Assembly (NCBI GenBank): GCA_024235875.1
Contig: JACKLP010000010.1
Location: 54,740 to 118,739 of the forward strand
Length of the DNA stretch: 64,000 nucleotides
From: Burkholderiaceae bacterium
Lineage (GTDB): Bacteria; Pseudomonadota; Gammaproteobacteria; Burkholderiales; Burkholderiaceae_E
Direction of reading: 5' to 3'
Every line of letters starts with the position of its first letter. Position 1 is the stretch's first letter. The position numbers were made by a program, and so were the translations under genes. Below are positions 17,215-29,945 of this stretch, piece by piece. Below the pieces are notes generated by a model. The model saw nothing but the letters and a program-made list of their open reading frames with translations. It had not been told where the DNA came from and did no database searches.

Positions 17215-18417
17215 TCAGAAGATCTCGAACAGCCCGGCGCCACCCATGCCGCCACCGATGCACATCGTGACCACGCCGTACTTGGCGCCGCGGCGCTTGC
17301 CCTCGTGCATCAGGTGGCCGATCATGCGCGCGCCCGACATGCCATAGGGGTGACCGATCGAGATCGCGCCGCCCGAGACATTGAGCTTGTCGTTGGAGAT
17401 CCCGAGCCGGTCGCGACAGTAGAGCACCTGCACGGCGAAGGCCTCGTTGAGCTCCCACAGATCGATGTCATCGACCTTCAGGCCGTGGGCGGCGAGCAGC
17501 TTGGGCACGGCGAACACCGGGCCGATGCCCATCTCGTCCGGATCACAGCCCGCGACCATCATGCCGCGGTAGGCCCCCAGCGGTTGCAATCCACGCTTCT
17601 CGGCTTCCTTGCGCTCCATCAGCACCACGGCGGCGGCGCCGTCGGAGAGCTGCGAGGCGTTGCCGGCCGTGATGCAAGCCCCTTCCTTGATGCGCTGGCC
17701 GTTCTTGAACACCGGCTGCAGCTTCTGGAGGTCCTCGAGCCGGGTCTGGGGCCGGTTGCCCTCGTCGAGCTCGAGCGTGATCTCTTTTTGCAGCGTGGCG
17801 CCGGTTTCCTTGTTCTGGATCAGCATGGTCGTCGTGATCGGCGCGATCTCGGCCTTGTAGCGCCCTTCGGCCTGCGCCGCCGCGGTTCGTTGCTGCGATT
17901 GCAGGGCGTAGTCGTCCTGGACCTCGCGCGAGACCTTGTAGCGGTCCGCAACGACCTCGGCGGTCTCGAGCATGCTCATGTAGGTCTGGGGCAGGTTCTC
18001 GACCAGCCAGGGATCGGCGCGTCGATAGGCGTTCATCTTGTCGTTCTGCACCAGCGAGATCGACTCGACGCCACCACCGACGGCGACCTGCATGCCGTCG
18101 TACATGATCTGCTTGGCGGCGGTGGCGATCGCCATCAGGCCCGACGAGCACTGGCGGTCGATGGTCATGCCCGACACGGTGACGGGCACCCCGGCGCGCA
18201 ACAGCGCCTGGCGCGCCACATTGCCGCCGGTGGAGCCCTGCTGCAGCGCACAGCCGAGGATCACGTCCTCGACCTCGGCGGCATCGATGCCGGCCCGATC
18301 GATCGCGTGCCGGATCGCGTGGGCGGCGAGCGCCTGGCCCTGGGTGTCGTTGAACGCGCCGCGATAGGCCTTGCCGATCGGGGTGCGGGCGGTTGAGACG
18401 ATGACGGCTTCACGCAT
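17215..18417 (-). CDS. Acetyl-CoA C-acyltransferase (thiolase, FadA type)
   Basis: 400 residues, standard thiolase length. Active-site Cys90 lies in [10 protein letters not shown], His356 in [10 protein letters not shown], and the second Cys386 in [12 protein letters not shown]. It cleaves 3-ketoacyl-CoA to acetyl-CoA and a shortened acyl-CoA. The gene starts 21 bases after the stop of a FadJ-like multifunctional enzyme on the same strand, so together they supply hydration, dehydrogenation and thiolysis: the last three steps of beta-oxidation. An acyl-CoA dehydrogenase and ligase for the pathway are not adjacent. The second glycine-rich C-terminal motif is complete and no residue looks missing. 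Confidence 0.9.
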   Translation of the reverse strand: MREAVIVSTARTPIGKAYRGAFNDTQGQALAAHAIRHAIDRAGIDAAEVEDVILGCALQQGSTGGNVARQALLRAGVPVTVSGMTIDRQCSSGLMAIATAAKQIMYDGMQVAVGGGVESISLVQNDKMNAYRRADPWLVENLPQTYMSMLETAEVVADRYKVSREVQDDYALQSQQRTAAAQAEGRYKAEIAPITTTMLIQNKETGATLQKEITLELDEGNRPQTRLEDLQKLQPVFKNGQRIKEGACITAGNASQLSDGAAAVVLMERKEAEKRGLQPLGAYRGMMVAGCDPDEMGIGPVFAVPKLLAAHGLKVDDIDLWELNEAFAVQVLYCRDRLGISNDKLNVSGGAISIGHPYGMSGARMIGHLMHEGKRRGAKYGVVTMCIGGGMGGAGLFEIF

Positions 18418-18438
18418 TTCGATGTCCTTGGTTTCGGT

Positions 18439-20520
18439 TTACTTCATGTCCTGGAAGCGCTTGCCCTCGGCAGCAAGCTTCTCGAGCAGCGGCGAGATGG
18501 TGAAGTCGGCGCCCATCTTGGACCCGTAGGCCTTGAGCTTGCCGACCACGGTGTCGAGACCGACGGTGTCGCCATAGAACATCGGCCCGCCGCGATAGAC
18601 CGGCCAGCCATAGCCGTTGATCCAGACGATGTCGATGTCCGAAGCCCGGATCGCGATGCCCTCGTCGAGGATCTTCGCCCCCTCGTTGATCATCGCGAAC
18701 ACGATGCGCTCGAGGATTTCTTCCTTGGAGATCTCGCGCGCCGTGTTGCCCGCCTTCTCCATGAACTCGCGCACGATGCCCTCGGTGACCGGCGACGGCT
18801 TCTTGTTGCGCTTCTCGTCGTAGTCGTAGTAGCCGGCACCGGTCTTCTGGCCACGGCGATCGATCTCGCACAAGGCCTCGCGCACGGTGGCGTGACGCGT
18901 GGTTTCCTTGGACCAGCCGATGTCCAGCCCGGCGAGGTCGGACATCGCGTACGGCCCCATCGGCAGGCCGAATTCGTAGATCACGTCGTCGATGTCCCAG
19001 GGCATCGCGCCCTCGAGCATCATGGCGTCGGCTTGCAGGCGGCGCGCGTACAGGATCCGGTTTCCGATGAAGCCCGGGCACACGCCCGAGAGCGCCGCGA
19101 TCTTGCCGATCTTCTTGCCCACGGCCATGGCCGTCGCGATCGCGCTCTTGGAGGTGGCATCGCCGCGCACCACCTCGAGCAGCCTCATGACATTGGCCGG
19201 CGAGAAGAAATGCATGCCGACGATGCCATCGTGCTTGCTCACCGCGGTCGCGATCTCGTTGATGTTCAACGCCGAGGTATTCGATGCGAGGATCGCCCCC
19301 GGCTTGACGATCGCGTCGAGCTTGGCGAACACCGTCTTCTTCACGTCCATGTTCTCGAACACGGCCTCGATCACCAGGTCGCAATCGGCGAGATCGTCGA
19401 GGCTCAGCGACGGCGTGAGCAAGGCCATGCGCTTCTCGACGTCGTCCATCGTGATGCGGCCGCGCTTGGCCGTGTTCTCGTAGTTGCGCCGGATCACCTG
19501 GAAGCCGCGATCGAGCGCTTCCTGCCGGGTCTCGACCAGCGTGACCGGGATGCCGACATTGGCGAAGTTCATCGCAATGCCGCCGCCCATCGTGCCGGCC
19601 CCCACCATGCCCACCTTCTTCACGTCGACCACCGGCGTGCTCTCGGGCACGTCGGGAATCTTCCACACCTGGCGCTCGGCGAAGAACACATAGCGTTGCG
19701 CGGCCGACTGCACGCCCGAGACCAGCTGCATGAACAGTTCGCGCTCTCGCTTCAGGCCGTCGTCGAAGGGCATGTTCACCGCCGCCTCGATGCACTTGAT
19801 GTTGGCCTCGGGCGCCTCGAAACCACGAAACTTGCGCGCGTTCTTGGCCCGGAAGTCGGCGAACAGCGCCGTGTTGCCGCGTGCCGCCTGGACCTTCTCG
19901 TCGAGGTCGCGAACCTTGCGCAAGGGCCGGTTCTCGGCCAGCACCCGGCGCGCGAACGCGATCGCGGATTCACGCAACTGCCCTTCGGGCACGATCTCGT
20001 CGAAAAGGCCCATCGCGTGCGCCGCCTTGGCCCCGACATGCTGGCCCGATGTCACCATCTCGAGGGCCTTCTCCGGCCCGACGATTCGCGGCAGGCGCTG
20101 CGTACCGCCCGCCCCGGGCAGGAGCCCCAGCTTCACCTCGGGCAAGCCGCACTTGGCGGACGGGACCGCGACCCGATAGTGACAGCACAAGGCCACCTCG
20201 AAGCCGCCGCCCAGCGAGGTGCCGTGAATCGCGGCCACCACCGGCTTGGTGGAATTCTCGATCGCGTCCTGCACCGTGCGCAGTGCCGGTTCGCGCGGCG
20301 GCTTGCCGAACTCGGTGATGTCCGCCCCCGCCAGGAAGGTACGCCCTTCGCAGATGAACACGATCGCCTTGGCCGCATCGTTGGCGACGGCCTCGTTGAT
20401 CCGCATCAGGATGCCCGCCCGGACATGGGTCGACAGCGCATTGACCGGCGGATGGTTGATCGAGACGATGGCGATCTCGCCATCGAGGGTAAGAGAGGAT
20501 ACGGCTTCGGGTGTGGACAT
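18439..20520 (-). CDS. Bifunctional enoyl-CoA hydratase/3-hydroxyacyl-CoA dehydrogenase (FadJ/FadB type)
   Basis: 693 residues. The N-terminal crotonase domain (1-190) has both catalytic glutamates, Glu108 in GGGFEVA and Glu128 in LPEVKLG, plus the GAGGTQRLPR stretch. A linker leads to the NAD-binding domain with GAGTMGGG (307-314) and catalytic His437 in MHFFSPANVM; two C-terminal dehydrogenase domains complete it. The protein is in the size range of FadJ and the peroxisomal bifunctional enzymes. It hydrates trans-2-enoyl-CoA and oxidises the L-3-hydroxyacyl-CoA. It is the first gene of the fad pair ahead of the thiolase; an inverted repeat lies upstream, between it and the TonB receptor. 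Confidence 0.9.
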   Translation of the reverse strand: MSTPEAVSSLTLDGEIAIVSINHPPVNALSTHVRAGILMRINEAVANDAAKAIVFICEGRTFLAGADITEFGKPPREPALRTVQDAIENSTKPVVAAIHGTSLGGGFEVALCCHYRVAVPSAKCGLPEVKLGLLPGAGGTQRLPRIVGPEKALEMVTSGQHVGAKAAHAMGLFDEIVPEGQLRESAIAFARRVLAENRPLRKVRDLDEKVQAARGNTALFADFRAKNARKFRGFEAPEANIKCIEAAVNMPFDDGLKRERELFMQLVSGVQSAAQRYVFFAERQVWKIPDVPESTPVVDVKKVGMVGAGTMGGGIAMNFANVGIPVTLVETRQEALDRGFQVIRRNYENTAKRGRITMDDVEKRMALLTPSLSLDDLADCDLVIEAVFENMDVKKTVFAKLDAIVKPGAILASNTSALNINEIATAVSKHDGIVGMHFFSPANVMRLLEVVRGDATSKSAIATAMAVGKKIGKIAALSGVCPGFIGNRILYARRLQADAMMLEGAMPWDIDDVIYEFGLPMGPYAMSDLAGLDIGWSKETTRHATVREALCEIDRRGQKTGAGYYDYDEKRNKKPSPVTEGIVREFMEKAGNTAREISKEEILERIVFAMINEGAKILDEGIAIRASDIDIVWINGYGWPVYRGGPMFYGDTVGLDTVVGKLKAYGSKMGADFTISPLLEKLAAEGKRFQDMK

Positions 20521-20597
20521 CGTGCGGTCTCCGGCGCGGCGATCGAGGTTATTCGAGATGGCCGCTATGGTAGCGCCGGTGCCGGGGGGCGCGTTCC

Positions 20598-20625
20598 GGA
20601 CGGCGGGTCGGGGCGCCCGCCGTCC
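20598..20625 (-). terminator. Strong hairpin after the TonB receptor gene
   Basis: Perfect 10-bp inverted repeat GGACGGCGGG / CCCGCCGTCC with an 8-base loop, 57 bases after the receptor stop codon. No U-tract follows, so it would be a U-less terminator or mRNA stabiliser separating the receptor from the fad genes. Confidence 0.5.
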
Positions 20626-20681
20626 ACCCGGCGTCAGGCCCCGTCGATCGGCAACGGCCTGGCCCGAGCGGGTGCCGGAGA

Positions 20682-24889
<4,208 letters not shown>

Positions 24890-24950
24890 CGAGCGCAGGC
24901 AGGCGGCCACGCGACCCGTAGTCAGTCGCGAGACCGCCCGCAGACCGGAT

Positions 24951-24972
24951 GGTGGTGCCCGGCGGCGCCACC
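24951..24972 (+). terminator. Hairpin 62 bases after nirS
   Basis: GGTGGTGCC and GGCGCCACC form a 9-bp stem (one G-U pair) with a 4-base loop. No U-tract follows. It may help to end or protect the nirS transcript. Confidence 0.35.
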
Positions 24973-25057
24973 GCTTACGCGGGTCAACGAGCGGGTCCGT
25001 GCCTTGCTACCTCCGGCGCGGCCCCTCGCTTGGCGGCTGCCACCGCTCGATGACCCG

Positions 25058-25079
25058 ATGCGGCGGTGGCCGCATTTTT
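25058..25079 (+). terminator. Intrinsic terminator/attenuator hairpin just before the cytochrome b fusion gene
   Basis: ATGCGGC - GGTG - GCCGCAT forms a 7-bp stem with a 4-base loop, and its last base begins a run of five T. This is the best canonical Rho-independent terminator in the window. It ends only 21 bases before the ATG at 25101, leaving no room for a separate promoter downstream, so transcription reaching the fusion gene must pass it. Confidence 0.65.
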
Positions 25080-25100
25080 GTCAACGGGAGCCAGTCGACG

Positions 25101-27020
25101 ATGCCGATCAGAACGCTGCAGCGTTTCGGCCAGCGGCTCTTTCTCGCCGTGGAAGGCCTGTTCGACCGGGCCTTCGGATCGCGCCTGAACCCGCTCTATC
25201 ACCTGGGCGCGATCAGCTACTGGATGTTCTGGCTGATCGTCGCGACCGGCTTCTACCTGTACGCCTTCTACCGCACCGGCGTCGACACGACCTACGCGTC
25301 GGTGCAGGCGCTGTCCGACTCGCCGTGGCGGGTCGGCGGCATCATGCGCAGCGTGCATCGATACGCGTCCGACGCCATGGTGGTGACGATGCTGCTGCAC
25401 CTGCTGCGACACTTCGTGTTCGGCAACTTCCGCGGCTTTCGGGCGTTCTCGTGGGTCAGCGGCGTGGTCCTGCTCTGGCTCGCCTACGCGTCGGGCGTCA
25501 ACGGATTCATGCTGCCCTGGGACCGCCTGGCCCAGTTCACGGCCACCCGGACGGCCGAATGGCTGGACGCGTTGCCAGTGTTCCGGGGTGCGTTGGTGCG
25601 CAACTTCGTGCTGGCCGAAAACATCTCCGACCGCTTCTTCTCGCTGTTGTCGTTCCTGCACATCGGAATGCCGCTGGCGATGCTCGCGGGCCTGTGGATC
25701 CATACCCAGCGTGTGCCGGCGGCGCGCGTCATGCCGCCACGACCGATCGCGATCGGCACCCTGCTGGCCTTGGTCGCACTGGCACTGGTGCTGCCGATCG
25801 GCGGCCAGGGGCCGGCCGACCTGGGCAGCGAGGCCGCCCGCCTGTCGATCGACTGGTTCTATCTGGGCGCACTCGCGTTGCTGTCGAACTGGAGCCCGAT
25901 CCATCTCTGGTGGGCGGTCGGCGCCGCCACCGCCCTGATTTTCGTGCTGCCCTGGCTGCCGCCACGCGAACGCATGGCAACGGGTCCGCACCGGGTCACC
26001 TACTATCCGATCGGCACCACGGTCCTGGCAAGGCCTGGCGAGACCCTGCTCGATGCCGGCTTGCGCGAGGGGCTTGCACTGCCGTTCGAATGCCGAAACG
26101 GCGGTTGCGGCGTGTGCCGTGCGAGCGTGGTGGCAGGCGAAGTGGCGTACGGACCGGTGCAGCCGAGCGCGCTTGCCCGCGCGGACCGAGCGCGCGGTGT
26201 GGTGCTGATGTGCCGGGCAAGCCCGACCAGCGATGTCTCGATCGAGGTCGAGCGAATCGATCGCGAGCAGCTCGCGCTCCCGGTCTACCGCGCCAGCATC
26301 GTGTCGATGGAACACCTGACCCACGACGTCATCGGGCTGGTGCTCGGGATCGAGGACGGTCGGCAGATCCACTACCTGGCGGGCCAGTACCTGAACATCG
26401 TGCTCGAGGACGGCGAACGGCGCAGCTACTCGTTCACGCACGCGTCGGGCAGCACCGATAGGATCGAACTGCATATCCGGCATGTCCCCGGGGGGCTTTT
26501 CACCGACCGCTTGTTCAGCGATCTGCGCGTCGGCGACTCATTGCAGATCGAGGGGCCGATGGGTGAGTTCGTGCTGCGCGAGCCGAGCGAGCGCCCACTG
26601 ATCTTCGTGGCCGGCGCCACCGGCGCCGCGCCCGTGCGCAGCCTGCTCGAAGAGGCGTTCGCGCGCGGCATCACGCGCCCGCTGCACTTCTACTGGGGCG
26701 TGCGCAAGCGCCGCGATCTCTACCGCTGCGACGAGCTCGAGGCCTGGGCCCGCGAGCATCCGAACTTCCATTTCGTGCCGGTGCTCTCGGCGGCGGGGCC
26801 CGACGACGCCTGGGCCGGCAGGACGGGCCTGGTCCATGAGGCGATCCTGGCCGACTTCCCGGACCTCGCCGGCCATCTCGTCTACGCCTGCGGCTCGGTC
26901 CGAATGATCGCGGCGGCCCGCCCCGCCTTCATCGCCCAGGGACTGGACGAGAACGCCTGCCTGTCGGACGCGTTCGCCGGCACCGCGACGGTCGCAGTGC
27001 AACCCGCCGGCGGCGACTGA
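25101..27020 (+). CDS. Cytochrome b / 2Fe-2S ferredoxin / ferredoxin-NAD(P) reductase fusion protein
   Basis: 639 residues from the ATG at 25101 (GGGAG upstream). Residues 1-285 are a membrane cytochrome b: His86/His100 and His187/His201 form two HX13H pairs for two b hemes, and IDWFYL near 250 resembles the Qo-site PEWY region. Residues 298-380 are a plant-type 2Fe-2S ferredoxin with Cys331, 336, 339 and 371. From about 395 a flavin reductase domain follows, with RSYSFTHA for FAD and AGATGAAP for the pyridine nucleotide side. The chain implies electron flow between NAD(P)H and the quinone pool or a b-heme. It follows nirS and is paralogous in its membrane half to the MvhD fusion at 29.9-31.5 kb. 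Confidence 0.9.
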   Translation: MPIRTLQRFGQRLFLAVEGLFDRAFGSRLNPLYHLGAISYWMFWLIVATGFYLYAFYRTGVDTTYASVQALSDSPWRVGGIMRSVHRYASDAMVVTMLLHLLRHFVFGNFRGFRAFSWVSGVVLLWLAYASGVNGFMLPWDRLAQFTATRTAEWLDALPVFRGALVRNFVLAENISDRFFSLLSFLHIGMPLAMLAGLWIHTQRVPAARVMPPRPIAIGTLLALVALALVLPIGGQGPADLGSEAARLSIDWFYLGALALLSNWSPIHLWWAVGAATALIFVLPWLPPRERMATGPHRVTYYPIGTTVLARPGETLLDAGLREGLALPFECRNGGCGVCRASVVAGEVAYGPVQPSALARADRARGVVLMCRASPTSDVSIEVERIDREQLALPVYRASIVSMEHLTHDVIGLVLGIEDGRQIHYLAGQYLNIVLEDGERRSYSFTHASGSTDRIELHIRHVPGGLFTDRLFSDLRVGDSLQIEGPMGEFVLREPSERPLIFVAGATGAAPVRSLLEEAFARGITRPLHFYWGVRKRRDLYRCDELEAWAREHPNFHFVPVLSAAGPDDAWAGRTGLVHEAILADFPDLAGHLVYACGSVRMIAAARPAFIAQGLDENACLSDAFAGTATVAVQPAGGD

Positions 27021-27027
27021 GGCATTC

Positions 27028-27064
27028 GCCGGGCCACGCCGAATCGGGGCGGAGGCGGCCCGGC
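27028..27064. terminator. Possible bidirectional terminator between convergent genes
   Basis: GCCGGGCC (27028-27035) and GGCCCGGC (27057-27064) are perfect 8-bp inverted repeats flanking 21 bases between the cytochrome b fusion and ctaA, which converge here. No T-run is present on either side. Confidence 0.3.
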
Positions 27065-28020
27065 TACGAGCGCTGCGCGCCGGCGCCGATGCGGGCGCCG
27101 AGCACCGCCACCAGCAGGGCCGTCATGACGTTGTGCACCACCGCGAGTGGCAGCGGATAGTGCAGACCCGCCATCAGCGCGCCGGTCACGGCGGCACCGC
27201 CGGCCAGGCCCGCGATCAGGCCAGGTTGCCACCCGTCCCGGGGCCCGGACGCGGGACGAAGCGCGGCCAGGACGCAGGAGACCAGCGCGAGCAGACCGAA
27301 CAGGCGATGAACCACGTGCAGGGCTCGGCGGGCATCGTCGAGGGCCGGCGTCAGTGCCGGCGCCTGCGCCGGCAGGAACGGGTCGAGCAAGGCCGTCGCA
27401 CCGGCCAGATCCGTGCCGCCATCGGCGCCGCAAAGTGGCAAGGAAGTACATGCGGCAGCCGCGAGCCGCGCACTGAGCAGGCCGCCGAGTGCGGTCTGCG
27501 CCATCACCAGCACGAGCGCGAGCACCGCCAGCGCGCGATCCCGGATGCTGCCATGCGAGCCGCGCGACGACGTATCGCCGGGGTTCGATCCGAGGGCGGC
27601 GAAAAGCCAGCCTGCGCATCCGAGCATGGCCATGCCACCGAGCAGGTTGCCGATCGTGACCGCCGGCAGCTTGGATGGCGTCGCGACACCGAGCATCGCG
27701 AGCGCAAGCGTCAACAGTACCAGCAGCACGGCTGCGCCCCGCATGGCCGGCGTTGACAGCGATCGCCAGCTCACGAACAGCATGGCCACGATCAGGATGC
27801 CCACCGAGCTCGCGCTGAGCCGGTGCAGCGAGCGCGCGATTCCGGTGGCGGTGCTGGTCGCGTCCGCCGCCGCGCCGGTCCCGGACGCGTGGCTCGCGTA
27901 GCACTGCGGCCAGGGCGAACAGCCGAGACCGTTCGAGCCCAGGCGCAGATAGGCGCTCGATGCAACGATCAGCACCAGCAGCACGAGCACCGTTCCGACC
28001 AGCAGGCGGGCGGTACGCAT
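27064..28020 (-). CDS. ctaA: Heme A synthase (COX15/CtaA)
   Basis: 318 residues, eight predicted membrane helices. The N-terminal helix ends in AYLRLGSNGLGCSPWPQC, the conserved CtaA segment with the paired cysteines of the first external loop; LHRLSAS, HVVHRLFG and VVHN supply the four heme-binding histidines; a second Cys pair occurs in AACTSLPLC. CtaA oxidises heme O to heme A. Its ATG directly abuts the stop of the preceding gene (TGAATG), so it is the last gene of the heme-copper operon, and its presence with CtaB suggests the terminal enzyme carries an A-type heme. Confidence 0.92.
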   Translation of the reverse strand: MRTARLLVGTVLVLLVLIVASSAYLRLGSNGLGCSPWPQCYASHASGTGAAADATSTATGIARSLHRLSASSVGILIVAMLFVSWRSLSTPAMRGAAVLLVLLTLALAMLGVATPSKLPAVTIGNLLGGMAMLGCAGWLFAALGSNPGDTSSRGSHGSIRDRALAVLALVLVMAQTALGGLLSARLAAAACTSLPLCGADGGTDLAGATALLDPFLPAQAPALTPALDDARRALHVVHRLFGLLALVSCVLAALRPASGPRDGWQPGLIAGLAGGAAVTGALMAGLHYPLPLAVVHNVMTALLVAVLGARIGAGAQRS

Positions 28021-29445
28021 TCAACCGTCCATCGCGCGCGACTCGCGCATCGGCAGCACCCGCAACATCACCAGCACGAACAGCAAGCCGCCCACGATCG
28101 CCAGCAGGCCGCCGGCGCCCATCAGGCCCATGCCCGCGACCTGCGAGAGTGCATCGAGTGACTGCGCAGCACCGGCCGCCTTGCGCCGCACACCGTAGCC
28201 TCCGGACCAGACCAGGCCGGCAATGTGCATCAGTTGCCCGGCCGCATAGAGCCGGATCTGCCAGCGGGCCAGGCGCTCCGGCAGTGGCCGCTTGCCCAGC
28301 TTCGGGCCCAGAAGGTAGGCAATGCCCATCATTGCGAGCGTGACGCCGACGATCGAGCCGTGATAGTGCGCAGGCACCCGGACATCATCGCCACGGATCA
28401 GGAAGCCGATCGCGCCGCCGATCGCGAACAGCAGCATCGAGGCGAGCAGGGCCGATCGCAGGACGCGACGAGACCCGGTCGGCCGCTCGCCGATCAGCAG
28501 GCCGAGTCCCACGGCCAGGCCGATCGGCAGGATCGCCAACCCGCCGCCGAAGCGCATCAACCAGGTGAACATGCGCTGGTGCTCGGGGGCGAACACTGGC
28601 CAGCTCGCATAGATCATCGGCGAGACCAAGGCCGCGGCGGCGCCTACGCCGAGCAGCAGCGCCGCGATCCGTGGCGTCAGGGCCAGCCGCGCGCCACTCG
28701 CCGACGCGAGCCAGAGCCAGGCCACCAGCATCAGCAGGGTCCAGGCGAACTGGACCACGTGCCCCGGTCCCCAGAACAAGGCCTCGTAGTAGCTCGACGC
28801 CGACAGCGAAGGCGGCGTCTCGATCCACGACCACACCAGTGCCGCCAGCGAGAGCACGCCGGCCACGGCGGCACCGAGCAGGCCGAAGCGCAGGCTGTCG
28901 TCGCCGTCGTAGAGGCCGGTCGCGCGTACCGACGCGGCAAGGTAGCGCAGCAGGTCCACGGCAAAGCCCGCTGCGACCAGCGCAAGGCCGTAGAGGAACA
29001 ACCACCGATCCAGCACCGGAACATAGTTCGACATGATCACCGCACCGGTGCCGACGAACGGCGAGGCGAGCATGCACGCGGCCCCGAGCGAAGTCAGGAC
29101 CAGCGCCGTGACGCCGGCCTCGGGTCGCCGCGCTGGCGCAGCGACATTCAGCAACAAGCCGCTGCAGGCCACGAACCAGACCAGTACCGACAGGTCGACA
29201 TGGATGACCAACGCGACTCGGAAGAAATCGGCCACCGGGAACCAGGCGCGCAGGCCCGGTGTGCGCGCGAGGACGAGCAGGATCGCGAACAGTCCCGACC
29301 CCGCCAGCGCGGCGACGCCGAGCCAGAGCCAGCCGATCGCTAGCCCGCGGCGCTCGGCCACCGGAACGGGCAGCGCAAAGCGTGTACCTGCGTCGAGCAG
29401 CGCACCGACATCTGTCCTGTAACGGGGTTCGAGCATGGGCTTCAC
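28021..29445 (-). CDS. Divergent heme-copper oxidase subunit I homologue with altered CuB site
   Basis: 474 residues, about twelve membrane helices. GTG at 29445 overlaps the previous stop (GTGA); an ATG three codons later is an alternative start. Subunit-I-like landmarks: His82 in IHVDLSVLVW (low-spin heme), His229 in FWGPGHVVQF (first CuB ligand position), and His360/His362 in VPAHYHGSIVG (the two heme ligands). Where oxidases and NO reductases have adjacent His-His, this protein has Glu288-His289 (PEHQRMFTW). There is no HLWVEG motif of cNOR and no HPEVY. It may be a NO-reductase-like paralogue or a non-catalytic heme subunit of the neighbouring enzyme. Its place between subunit genes and ctaA supports a role in the same complex. 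Confidence 0.75.
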   Translation of the reverse strand: MKPMLEPRYRTDVGALLDAGTRFALPVPVAERRGLAIGWLWLGVAALAGSGLFAILLVLARTPGLRAWFPVADFFRVALVIHVDLSVLVWFVACSGLLLNVAAPARRPEAGVTALVLTSLGAACMLASPFVGTGAVIMSNYVPVLDRWLFLYGLALVAAGFAVDLLRYLAASVRATGLYDGDDSLRFGLLGAAVAGVLSLAALVWSWIETPPSLSASSYYEALFWGPGHVVQFAWTLLMLVAWLWLASASGARLALTPRIAALLLGVGAAAALVSPMIYASWPVFAPEHQRMFTWLMRFGGGLAILPIGLAVGLGLLIGERPTGSRRVLRSALLASMLLFAIGGAIGFLIRGDDVRVPAHYHGSIVGVTLAMMGIAYLLGPKLGKRPLPERLARWQIRLYAAGQLMHIAGLVWSGGYGVRRKAAGAAQSLDALSQVAGMGLMGAGGLLAIVGGLLFVLVMLRVLPMRESRAMDG

Positions 29446-29945
29446 TTGATCACGATGCCTCCGCGTTCGCCGGCCAGGTCGATCAGCACGACCTGGCCCG
29501 GCGCAGTCTGCAGGCGGGCCTCCCGCCGATACGTGAACTCGCTCTTCCTGACGTCGTCATTGACCTGAACGCTGATCCGATGCACGCCCGCCGGTATCGG
29601 CAGGCGCCGATAGGCATTGGCGGGACCGTCGCGATGCAATCCGGAGGGCTCGAAGCGTTCGTCGAGCATCACCGTGTCGTCGACCTCGAGACGTACGCGA
29701 ACCGGCGAGCGCTCGCGCGGACACTCGATCGCCTCGCGCATGGTGGGGACCCTCGCGTCGAGCTCGGCCGCGCTGCGCTTGCGGCAGTCGGCGACGGGCC
29801 GGGCGGCATGAGTGAACGAAAGCCGCAACAGCGCATGGCCGGCAGGCAGCGGATGGTGTGCCGGCGCGTTGGAGAAGTAGCCGATGAAGGCCGCGAACGC
29901 GCCATAGAGGCAAAGCTGGCCCAGGAAACGTCCGAAGTCAGCCAT
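29442..29945 (-). CDS. One-TM periplasmic protein of unknown function in the heme-copper operon
   Basis: 167 residues. One N-terminal membrane helix (about 8-25, LCLYGAFAAFIGYF) anchors a mostly beta periplasmic domain that ends in GGIVIK; Cys54 and Cys75 could form a disulfide. No domain family is recognised; in size and topology it recalls FixH-like assembly proteins but the sequence match is not evident. It overlaps the preceding MvhD fusion gene by eight bases and the following subunit-I homologue by four, so it is firmly inside the operon. Possible roles are copper delivery, subunit assembly or a small subunit, all inferred from context. Confidence 0.6.
   Translation of the reverse strand: MADFGRFLGQLCLYGAFAAFIGYFSNAPAHHPLPAGHALLRLSFTHAARPVADCRKRSAAELDARVPTMREAIECPRERSPVRVRLEVDDTVMLDERFEPSGLHRDGPANAYRRLPIPAGVHRISVQVNDDVRKSEFTYRREARLQTAPGQVVLIDLAGERGGIVIK

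Noticed and set aside
28021..29445. Calling this gene ordinary CcoN (cbb3) or NorB
   Set aside because: It lacks the His-His pair and the NorB glutamate motif, and no CcoO/CcoP or NorC is nearby, so a specific name would be unsafe.
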